From assembly GCA_938028705.1 (NCBI GenBank), contig CALIZI010000179.1, positions 1 to 44,124 on the forward strand: a stretch of 44,124 nucleotides of DNA, given 5' to 3'. Numbering within the stretch: position 1 is the stretch's first letter; every line of letters begins with the position of its first letter. The notes below the pieces were generated by a model. The model ran no database searches, was not told where the DNA came from, and saw only the letters and a list, made by a program, of their open reading frames with translations. Positions 24,959 through 32,730 of the stretch are shown here, piece by piece. The stretch comes from an uncultured Saprospiraceae bacterium (GTDB lineage Bacteria; Bacteroidota; Bacteroidia; Chitinophagales; Saprospiraceae). A program made the position numbers and the translations under genes.

Positions 24959-25807
24959 TTATGCTGTGAATAATTCTGTTTTGTTTTGATTTGCCCATTC
25001 CAATAATGCTTTATGCAAATTGGTTTTTCGGAAATGAACGTATGTGAATAACATTCTGAAGGCACTTGGAATACTATCTTCAACGAGTTTTCTCTTGCTC
25101 TTTTCTCTGATATATTTGGCGAATACATGAAGCGCATCATGTCCGTTTGTGAGTTGGAAAAGGTCAGCATTTTTCCGACTTAATTCATCAGTTTTTTGTG
25201 AGATAATGGTATCATCTTTTATTTTCGCATTTTCTGATTTAGTCAGTAAGCGCGATAAATATGTATCAAAATCCAAGCTAAAATTATCAAATGAAATCAG
25301 TGGCAAGAAATTAGTTTTCTTAAAGTTCAATTCAAGATTTTCGCGGTCATTCAGCCATTTTAAATAGCTGATTTTTTTAATACTTTTTAAAATATTATCA
25401 CGAAGTTTGTGGTAGTTATTTTTCGGAATTTCTATGTATTCAAATAAAATAGCATGCAATACCTCGTCATGTGCCAACATCGTCATTTCAATATCGTGAT
25501 AATCGGTCAGAAAAATATTTTTTTTCTCCTCATTTTTTTCTTCTAAATGTCTAGAATCAGCATCCAAAATACCCACGATGAGTCCGTATTCTTCCAATAA
25601 TTCCTCTACACAATCTTCTACTTTTAGCTTGCCGCCGGGGATGTATTCAACCTTGCATTTATCCAAGTCAAATAGCTTTCTGAACAGGCGAATATCCGTA
25701 TCACCCTCTACCATTATAAAGGTGACACCCCGATTATCGCGATGTAGCATATCAAGCCTGATTTCATCAAGTCTGTCTTGGTAAGTAATATCTTTTTTGT
25801 GGTTCAT
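24959..25807 (-). CDS. ariB: PARIS effector AriB (DUF4435, TOPRIM nuclease)
   Basis: The 282-residue protein has a TOPRIM-type core: VEGDTD with E34, D36 and D38, and GILDADSRH with D82 and D84, the E...DxD layout of OLD-type TOPRIM nucleases. The later segment DYHDIEMTMLAHDE is typical of DUF4435 proteins. In PARIS systems AriB is the toxic effector; once released from AriA it cleaves tRNA and arrests the infected cell. The start overlaps the ariA stop by one base (TGATG), which indicates a coupled pair. Identification rests on the AAA plus DUF4435 pairing, motif content and lengths, not on a database hit. Confidence 0.8.
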   Translation of the reverse strand: MNHKKDITYQDRLDEIRLDMLHRDNRGVTFIMVEGDTDIRLFRKLFDLDKCKVEYIPGGKLKVEDCVEELLEEYGLIVGILDADSRHLEEKNEEKKNIFLTDYHDIEMTMLAHDEVLHAILFEYIEIPKNNYHKLRDNILKSIKKISYLKWLNDRENLELNFKKTNFLPLISFDNFSLDFDTYLSRLLTKSENAKIKDDTIISQKTDELSRKNADLFQLTNGHDALHVFAKYIREKSKRKLVEDSIPSAFRMLFTYVHFRKTNLHKALLEWANQNKTELFTA

Positions 25808-27105
25808 CAGATATCTGTCGTTAAATTATGTACCAAATCCCAGCGACCATTTACTATTGCAGGTGCATGTGTAGCAATCATCACTTGAAAATTTTGGAGT
25901 TCGATTATCCTGAGTAAATCTCGCACAAATTCTTTTTGCCATGTGATGTGTAGGGAGATTTCGGGTTCATCAACCAACACCAATGTATTTGGTGTGGTGT
26001 TGAATATCAATTCGTATAGTAAAATTACCTGATGTCGTTCACCGGATGATAATTCGTTCATTTTCAGGGCTTTACCTTTTGTCGTTTCAAAATAAAAACC
26101 CTTTTCACGAGTGATTTTTATAGATTTAAATGTAAAACGGCGTTTGTTCAGAATCTCTGTAAACAGGTCAAGTTTGGCTAATAATTCATCGAATGCAGAT
26201 AGTTTTTTTTCTAAATCATTCAAATAGACAAATAGGGCTTTTGCATCATCCTCGCTATATTCAAGTGTTGCTTGTTTTTCGTATAAACCGTATTTGATGA
26301 GTTTGTTTTGTTTTGCTCTTAAATTTGTAAATCGCTCATCATATTCTTCTTTTGTGATTTTTCTTTTTTCGGAAATCAGGCGGTTAGGGTATGTACTATC
26401 AATATTTTGAGAAACAAAATTGAATTTTAAAATATCTTTTTCTATACTTAATTTCAGACTGTCTGCATAAGCTAAGATACTTGCTAACCTTTCTTCTTTA
26501 CGAAAATGTTTAATGTTTTCGAATAGCCTTTGCTCTTTAATTAAGTAAATACCTATTTTGTCTATGATGGCTTTTGCTTTATCTGGCAAGGAGAAAAGTA
26601 TAATCGGTGTACCCGGATTTTGATTTGCAATATCTTCAAGGTTGAACTTATTGCCATCTCTTCTGTGCATCCATTCCAATTCACCTACGGGCAACAAAAA
26701 AGACGACTTATCTATCTGTTCGATCATTCTGTCAAAGTCACCCTTATAATCATAAGATATTAGTGCTTCATCCTTTGTGTGAAAAAGAAATAAAAGTTTC
26801 GAGACTTCTTCTTTCTGATTAACATTTTTGATGATTTCAATAGAATCTCCATCACTCAACTCAATTACAATTCTATCAAAAACTAATGTATAAAAAAAGT
26901 AGAATTTCCTATTAAACAAACTATACAAAACATTCAAAATCGTCGTCTTCCCAAACCCATTCGGACCCGTCAAAATCAACACATTCTCTCCGTCTGCATA
27001 CTCAATATCATAATCAAAAATCTCAAACAGCTTTTCAATTCTGATGGATTTGACCCGCATGGTGGTTTGGGTGTCCTGCCTTGTTATCGTCTCAATTGCG
27101 CTCAT
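25807..27105 (-). CDS. ariA: PARIS sensor ATPase AriA (AAA_15, ABC-type)
   Basis: The 432-residue protein has Walker A GPNGFGKTT (47-55), ABC signature LSSGE (352-356), Walker B VLVDEPE (D379, E380) and the H-loop ATHAP (H413). The middle is helical/coiled-coil (FDELLAKLDLFTEIL), as in AAA_15/OLD-like SMC-type ATPases. In PARIS, AriA forms a hexameric scaffold that holds AriB inactive and releases it on meeting a phage anti-restriction protein such as Ocr. A later start at M16 (27060) would leave RVKSIRIEKLF, a more usual beginning; the choice is open. A well-formed promoter lies upstream. The system sits 8.3 kb from the MjaI-type R-M genes. Confidence 0.8.
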   Translation of the reverse strand: MSAIETITRQDTQTTMRVKSIRIEKLFEIFDYDIEYADGENVLILTGPNGFGKTTILNVLYSLFNRKFYFFYTLVFDRIVIELSDGDSIEIIKNVNQKEEVSKLLFLFHTKDEALISYDYKGDFDRMIEQIDKSSFLLPVGELEWMHRRDGNKFNLEDIANQNPGTPIILFSLPDKAKAIIDKIGIYLIKEQRLFENIKHFRKEERLASILAYADSLKLSIEKDILKFNFVSQNIDSTYPNRLISEKRKITKEEYDERFTNLRAKQNKLIKYGLYEKQATLEYSEDDAKALFVYLNDLEKKLSAFDELLAKLDLFTEILNKRRFTFKSIKITREKGFYFETTKGKALKMNELSSGERHQVILLYELIFNTTPNTLVLVDEPEISLHITWQKEFVRDLLRIIELQNFQVMIATHAPAIVNGRWDLVHNLTTDI

Positions 27106-27160
27106 GATGACAGTCTTTTTAATTGTTTTTTTAGAAAATAGAATGACTACTAAAGGTATG

Positions 27161-27191
27161 CAAATTTAAGGTTTTTTATGCGCTATTCCAA
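27161..27191 (-). promoter_or_regulatory. Promoter of the PARIS operon
   Basis: On the minus strand TTG (27191-27189), 20 bases, then TAAATTTG (27168-27161) fits the Bacteroidota -33/-7 pattern. Start would be near 27154, giving a leader of about 50 bases to the ATG at 27105. Confidence 0.5.
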
Positions 27192-27314
27192 TTCTTAGCT
27201 CTTTTTCAAAGTTTCTTCGGATATACTCTATGATTTCTCCATATCTATAAAATATATCAGCCTGACAGTTAGTTATTAATCCCGTACCAACTCCTCAACA
27301 CACACAAAAACACT

Positions 27315-28181
27315 ATGCCGATACTATTGATATTAGTGCTATGCTTTACGGCTTATGCCGTTTATCGCTCATCGGGTGAATGGGTAAATCCCGAGGCTAT
27401 GCCCCAACACTGGAAAATTTTACTCAGTCAGGAAGTCCGTTTTTATAATAATCTTGATGTGGACAAAAAACACTTATTTGAGTATAAGGTCATGGAATTT
27501 TTGGCAAATTGTAATATAACGCCCGTAGAAACTACCGTAGAAGATTTGGATAAAATACTCATCGCTTCAAGTGCTGTCATTCCGATTTTTGCCTTCCCCG
27601 AATGGAAATATTACAACCTGAATGAGGTCTTGCTTTACCCTTCCACTTTCAATCACGATTTTGAAACCGAAGGCGAAGACAGGCGGATATTGGGCATGGT
27701 CGGTACGGGTTATATGGAGGGCAAAATGATACTTTCCCGCGAGGCACTCCGACAAGGTTTTCAGAATGAAACTGACCGACGCAATACCGCTATTCACGAG
27801 TTTGTTCACCTGATTGACAAAGCCGACGGTACGATTGACGGCGTTCCCGAACTACTGCTCGATAAACAATACGTGCTGCCTTGGTTTGATATGGTGGAAA
27901 AGAAAATTGAAGAAATCAAAGCGGGTAAAAGCGACATCAATCCTTACGGTGCCACCAATCGGGCAGAGTTTTTTGCAGTACTCGGCGAGTATTTTTTTGA
28001 GTCACCCAAACTCCTCGAAAGCAAACACAAATACCTCTATGATTACCTCGAAAAAATATTTCACCAACGCCTTAGCGAGCGCGAATTTAAAACCGTAAAA
28101 GCCGAAATTGGTCGGAATGACCCTTGCCCTTGTGATAGTGGTAAGAAATTTAAAAAATGCTGTGGAGGGGTGGTTGGTTAG
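27315..28181 (+). CDS. MtfA-like M90 zinc peptidase with C-terminal SEC-C motif
   Basis: The 288-residue protein has an N-terminal hydrophobic segment ([14 protein letters not shown]) and then the M90/MtfA fold: [16 protein letters not shown], a [13 protein letters not shown] segment and HEFVHLID (H161, E162, H165), with a second Glu in [13 protein letters not shown] as the likely third zinc ligand. E. coli MtfA is a peptidase that binds the repressor Mlc. Here the protein carries an added SEC-C zinc finger at the end ([16 protein letters not shown]), the module known from SecA tails. That tail suggests docking to a partner such as SecB or ribosomes (inference). A palindrome follows the stop codon. 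Confidence 0.85.
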   Translation: MPILLILVLCFTAYAVYRSSGEWVNPEAMPQHWKILLSQEVRFYNNLDVDKKHLFEYKVMEFLANCNITPVETTVEDLDKILIASSAVIPIFAFPEWKYYNLNEVLLYPSTFNHDFETEGEDRRILGMVGTGYMEGKMILSREALRQGFQNETDRRNTAIHEFVHLIDKADGTIDGVPELLLDKQYVLPWFDMVEKKIEEIKAGKSDINPYGATNRAEFFAVLGEYFFESPKLLESKHKYLYDYLEKIFHQRLSEREFKTVKAEIGRNDPCPCDSGKKFKKCCGGVVG

Positions 28182-28274
28182 TTAATCAGGTAATTAGTTG
28201 AACAGGTAATCAGGCTAACATAGTAATCAAACGAAAATTAACTGATTGCTCATTCAACTAATTACCTGACTAAT
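28178..28274. repeat. Palindrome with terminator-like tail
   Basis: Arms 28178-28214 (ttagttaatcaggtaattag...) and 28241-28274 (...ctaattacctgactaa) pair with small bulges; tcaggtaattagttgaa is perfect. A T-run (ttttttc) follows, so it may end the mtfA-like transcript. The agttgaacaggtaatcaggctaac core repeats one seen at 21862-21885. Confidence 0.7.
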
Positions 28275-28392
28275 TTTTTCGCTCATTCATTCAAATTTGA
28301 CATTAAATTTCTTGAAATTTGTGGACATATTCATCTCAATGATAAACTGACACATTCACTCATTGTACTCATTCACTCATTTTGTACATACT

Positions 28393-31059
28393 ATGTTTCG
28401 TAAACTACTCTCCATACTCGGTATCCTGATTGGTACTGCTTTGCTTGCCTTAGTGGTCATTGCGGCTTTCTTTGAAGACCAAGTCGGCGAACTCTTTGTC
28501 CGCGAACTCAATAAAAGCCTGAAAAATGAACTTCGCATCGCTACGGTGGATTTATCATTAATTAAATATTTTCCTGAAGCGGGTGTCACATTAGAAGATG
28601 TTAATTTGCAAGGCGGATACAGTAAAAGCGGTACATTTTTGCAAGCGAAAAATATCTCTTTACGCTTTAGTGCCATGAGTTTGTTGAGTGGTAAATATGA
28701 TATTAAAACCATAGATGTAGAAGATGGGGCGATGTTGATTTTGATTGACAAACAGGGTAGAGCGAGTTACGATATTTTTAAAGAAACCGATCAGGAAAGT
28801 AACAATACGGAATTTCAATTGGCATTGCAACGTGCCGCTTTGAAGAATGTTGAATTGATTTATATTGATGAAAATACCCAACAGGAAATTGCGATGAATA
28901 TTGACGAAGCGGAAGTTTCAGGCGAGTTTTCTAATGAGAAATTTAAGATGAAAAGCACTGCCAATATCTTCTCCGGCTTCGTGGAAATTGAAGGCGACAG
29001 ATACTTGGTCGGGAAAAATATCAGCTACGATGCCGATATTGATACCGACCTCAAAAACGGCAGATATCGCCTGAGAAATGTCGTGGTAAAAGTGGATAAG
29101 ACCAATGCTTTCACAGTGGATGGCAGTATCGAATCAAAAGAAAAAAGCACGGATTATGACCTGACTATCAATGGAAAAGATTGTAATTTGAGTTCGGTAT
29201 TGGATGTACTGCCACCGCAATATGCCAAGCCACTCGGCGATTTTGAAAGTACGGGAACCTTCTTTTTTAAATCATTCGTCAAGGGTCGATATGATGCCAT
29301 TAATACGCCTTTAGTCAATATTTCTTTTGGATTAAATGACGGTAAAATCACCTCCCCGCGCCTTGACTACGCACTCAAAGATGCCTCCTTCAAAGCCTTG
29401 TTTGATAATGGTGGTAGCAAACCGAAAAATGGTTATTTTGATATGCCTAATTTCACAGGTATATTGCATGGTGAAGATATTGAAATGAACCTTCGTGCTA
29501 CAAATCTGGACGACCCAAATATCCGTTTTGGTTTCAAGGGCAATGTTCCAATGGATGCCGTACACGACCTCTTAAACATACAAGGTATTGAAAACGGCGA
29601 TGGTTTTTTTGAAGTTAAAGACCTTCTTGTGACCGGAAAATATAAGGATATGATTGACCCTTATGGCATTGCGCGGGTGAATGCCAAAGCCACCATGAAT
29701 TTCGATGATTTTGAACTGGAAATGAATGGAAAAGCTGTCACAATTGAAGAAGGTGAAATGAGTTTGAATGACAATAAATTATCCGTAAAAGAAGTGAACA
29801 TTACCGCACCCGGAACGGACGTTACAGTGACGGGGGATTTCAATAATCTCATTCCTGTTTTTTTCAAAGATTCCCTTAATTCAAAAGATGCTCACCTTCA
29901 ATTCAATGCATTACTCAAAGGCGAATCACTGGATTTAGACCAATTATTCGACCTTGTTTCTACCGACATTGAAGAAGGAGACGTGCCGGAAGCCGTCTAT
30001 GATTCATTGAAGCAGGATGATATAGCGCAAAATGAAGATTTTTTCGCACTCATGGATGGCACATTTGAAGCCAATATTAAGAACATAAATTATCGTAAAA
30101 TTAATGGCAAAAACCTCACCGGACAATTAATTTTTAAAAATAAAAAACTCAAAATTCGTAATGTAAAGGTGGATGCCATGAAAGGCAATTTTACCCTACG
30201 CGGTGACGTTACTTTCGATGAAGCTCCCAACCTGACGACAAAAATTTATTGCGATGGTATTGATGCCAGAGAATTTTTCCGGCAAGCGGAAGATTTCGGG
30301 CAAGACTACCTCACTTATAAGAACATTAAAGGTACGCTTGATGCCAAAATTAAGATTGACGCAGAGTGGAACGAGGCGGGTGAATTTATGGATAATAAAT
30401 TATTGGTATTGTCAGATGTCGAAATGACAAATGGTGAATTGATTGGTTTTAAAATGCTTGAAGATTTTTCAAAATATATAAAATTGCGCGACCTTCAACG
30501 TATCAAATTTACCAAGACCAATAATCAATTTGCCCTCAAAAACAACACCTTTTATATCCCCACAATGTTCATTCAAAGCAATGCCACCAACATGACACTC
30601 GCAGGCAGACACACAATGGAACATGACATGGATTACCTCATCAAAGTGAATGGCGGACAAACACTGCTCAATAAGTTCAAACGTTTCAACCCTTCACGTA
30701 AAGCATTGAAAGCCAAGAAGAAAGGCTTTATTAATATTTATACCCATGTTTCGGGAACGCTGGACGATTACGATTTTGTGTATGGAAAAAAGAACTACAA
30801 AAAGGTCTTGGATTCGGGTTTGGAGCGCAAATATGCACAGATACGCCGCGAGGTAAAAGAGCATCTTTCAGTAGATGCCCTCTACGAACCCGGCGATATG
30901 CTCGACGAAGGAGAACGCTCTCAAACTTCTATCAACTATGAGCTTACCGCCCCACAGCGTGTTGTACCACGACCTTCACAAGAGCCAATCACCACCCAAA
31001 AAACCAAGATCCCCGACGAAGAATACGACCCCAATCTCGACAAAGAAATAGACTTTTAG
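28393..31059 (+). CDS. AsmA-family protein
   Basis: The protein has 888 residues from the ATG at 28393; ten residues upstream would be possible from 28363 but would push the membrane segment inward. The N-terminus (LLSILGILIGTALLALVVIAA) is a single membrane anchor followed by AsmA-type repeats of beta strands with FPEAGVTLEDVNLQGG and the C-terminal AsmA region (AGRHTMEHDMDYLIKVNG). AsmA-like proteins are periplasmic and thought to form lipid-carrying bridges between the two membranes. The tail is proline- and charge-rich. The gene is followed by the 8-base repeat array and then a histidine kinase. Confidence 0.85.
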   Translation: MFRKLLSILGILIGTALLALVVIAAFFEDQVGELFVRELNKSLKNELRIATVDLSLIKYFPEAGVTLEDVNLQGGYSKSGTFLQAKNISLRFSAMSLLSGKYDIKTIDVEDGAMLILIDKQGRASYDIFKETDQESNNTEFQLALQRAALKNVELIYIDENTQQEIAMNIDEAEVSGEFSNEKFKMKSTANIFSGFVEIEGDRYLVGKNISYDADIDTDLKNGRYRLRNVVVKVDKTNAFTVDGSIESKEKSTDYDLTINGKDCNLSSVLDVLPPQYAKPLGDFESTGTFFFKSFVKGRYDAINTPLVNISFGLNDGKITSPRLDYALKDASFKALFDNGGSKPKNGYFDMPNFTGILHGEDIEMNLRATNLDDPNIRFGFKGNVPMDAVHDLLNIQGIENGDGFFEVKDLLVTGKYKDMIDPYGIARVNAKATMNFDDFELEMNGKAVTIEEGEMSLNDNKLSVKEVNITAPGTDVTVTGDFNNLIPVFFKDSLNSKDAHLQFNALLKGESLDLDQLFDLVSTDIEEGDVPEAVYDSLKQDDIAQNEDFFALMDGTFEANIKNINYRKINGKNLTGQLIFKNKKLKIRNVKVDAMKGNFTLRGDVTFDEAPNLTTKIYCDGIDAREFFRQAEDFGQDYLTYKNIKGTLDAKIKIDAEWNEAGEFMDNKLLVLSDVEMTNGELIGFKMLEDFSKYIKLRDLQRIKFTKTNNQFALKNNTFYIPTMFIQSNATNMTLAGRHTMEHDMDYLIKVNGGQTLLNKFKRFNPSRKALKAKKKGFINIYTHVSGTLDDYDFVYGKKNYKKVLDSGLERKYAQIRREVKEHLSVDALYEPGDMLDEGERSQTSINYELTAPQRVVPRPSQEPITTQKTKIPDEEYDPNLDKEIDF

Positions 31060-31060
31060 A

Positions 31061-31334
31061 TAGTGTTGTAGTGTTGAAATGTTGTGGTGTTGAAGTGTTA
31101 TGGTGTTGTAGTGTTGAAGTGTTGTGGTGTTGTAGTGTTGAAGTGTTGAAGTGTCGTAGTGTTGTAGTATCGTGGTATCAGGTTCTTTTAGTATAAATTA
31201 CGAAACTAAGAACCACCACACTCCAACACCACAACACCACCACACCACAACACCGCAACACTCCAACACTCCAACACCTCAACACTTCAACACTCCAACA
31301 CTCCAACACCTCAACACTTCAACACCTCAACACT
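31061..31334. repeat. Two inverted arrays of an 8-base unit forming a giant hairpin
   Basis: The left half (31061-31176) is about 14 units of GTGTTGNN (NN mostly TA, AA or TG). The right half (31215-31334) is about 15 units of NNCAACAC, the reverse complement. Between them ggttcttttag (31181-31191) pairs with ctaagaacc (31206-31214). The whole 274-base gap between the AsmA and kinase genes can therefore fold as one hairpin with interchangeable registers. It encodes nothing. Confidence 0.95.
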
Positions 31335-31338
31335 AAAC

Positions 31339-32493
31339 ATGGATATTTATCAAAGAAAATCACGTTGGAAGCTCATTTTGTTTTTGGCGGGCTTGATGAT
31401 TGTGCTGATTTCATTGGTTTATACCAATCAGATTGCACGACAAATTGCCGAAGAAGAAAAAGCAAAAGCCGAACTATGGGCATCTACCATCAATGCTGCC
31501 AATGGCAGTGTGGATGAACTGACTTTTATCCTCTCCATTTTGAGTTCCAATAAAACCATTCCGGCTATTCTGACCGACGAGCAGGGGCGTGTGCAAGAAA
31601 TGATTAACCTTGACGAAAGTCGTGAAGGCGATGAAGAATATGTCCAAAGACAAATCGAAGAAATGAAAAATGCCCAACCGCCGATAGAGATTGAAAAGTA
31701 CGGTGTCAGGCAAAAATTATATTATAAAAATACTCGTTTGTTGACCTTGCTCCAGTATTTTCCTTTCATTCAGTTGGGCTTAATTTCGCTGTTTTTGGGT
31801 GTTGGTTATTGGGCATTTAGCTCGGCACGAAGGGCAGAGCAAAACCAAGTGTGGGTCGGGATGTCGAAGGAAACGGCGCACCAACTCGGCACACCAATCA
31901 GCTCTATGGTGGCATGGCACGAACACCTCAAAGTAGAAGCCGAAGGCAATGAGTATCAAGAAGGTATCCTTAAAGAATTTCGTAAAGATATTAGCCGTTT
32001 GGAATTGATTGCCGAGCGTTTTTCCAAGATTGGTTCCAAACCTACCCTCGAACCTGTCAATATTTACAAAGTATTAGAACGTACTTTTGTGTATATGAAA
32101 CGTCGCGCTCCGAAAAGTGTTGATTTTCAATATCCTGACGTTGAACAAGCCCCTATGCCGGTTCTGCTCAACCCGCCGCTTTTTGATTGGGTACTTGAAA
32201 ATTTACTCAAAAATGCCTTAGATGCCTCCAACGGAAAAGGTACGATAGGTGCAGAGGTTTTTGAGGATGATAGCTATGTATATGTTGATATTTCGGATAC
32301 CGGAAAAGGCATTGCTCCGGGCAAACTCAAAACCGTTTTTGAACCCGGCTACACCACCAAAAAACGTGGTTGGGGACTAGGACTTTCACTCACCAAGCGC
32401 ATTGTTGAAAACTACCATTCTGGCAAGATTTTTGTAAAACAATCCTTACCTAATCAAGGAACGACATTCAGAATTCAACTACCCAAAAATTAG
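31339..32493 (+). CDS. Sensor histidine kinase
   Basis: The 384-residue protein has two membrane segments (LILFLAGLMIVLISLVY near residue 12-28 and FIQLGLISLFLGVGYWAFSS near 143-162) with a short periplasmic loop rich in charged helix. The transmitter follows: H-box KETAHQLGTPISS with His181, N-box ENLLKNALDAS, G1 DISDTGKGI and G2 RGWGLGLSL. The H-box with AHQLGTP is usual in Bacteroidota kinases. No response regulator is adjacent, so it is an orphan here. The start codon is only five bases from the repeat array, so the leader lies within the array. Confidence 0.92.
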   Translation: MDIYQRKSRWKLILFLAGLMIVLISLVYTNQIARQIAEEEKAKAELWASTINAANGSVDELTFILSILSSNKTIPAILTDEQGRVQEMINLDESREGDEEYVQRQIEEMKNAQPPIEIEKYGVRQKLYYKNTRLLTLLQYFPFIQLGLISLFLGVGYWAFSSARRAEQNQVWVGMSKETAHQLGTPISSMVAWHEHLKVEAEGNEYQEGILKEFRKDISRLELIAERFSKIGSKPTLEPVNIYKVLERTFVYMKRRAPKSVDFQYPDVEQAPMPVLLNPPLFDWVLENLLKNALDASNGKGTIGAEVFEDDSYVYVDISDTGKGIAPGKLKTVFEPGYTTKKRGWGLGLSLTKRIVENYHSGKIFVKQSLPNQGTTFRIQLPKN

Positions 32494-32730
32494 TGTATAA
32501 GTTGACTGGACATCGTGATAAACGCGTTTTTAGAAAATAATATTTTTTCTTATTTTTAAAATAATATTTTAATATTATTAATTTTTTAAAATAAAAATAA
32601 AATTAAATAATGTTTAATATTATTTAATTTGGTGAATTTTAAATTTGAATATTCCTTAAAATTTCCCACCTGCTAATATCACTATCCTGTAATCAAACAC
32701 TAAATAAACCGGCTACTAATTCGTGAAGCA
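32494..32730. other. AT-rich spacer
   Basis: About 32525-32650 is almost pure A+T, with short mirrored runs such as ttaaaataatattttaatattat. The composition is like that of the AT-rich blocks at 18280-18375 and 35285-35370. No coding sequence or clear promoter is visible. Confidence 0.6.

Noticed and set aside
31061-31334. Regular repeats taken as a CRISPR array
   Set aside because: Units are 8 bases with no spacers, and the second half is the reverse complement of the first. No cas genes are nearby.
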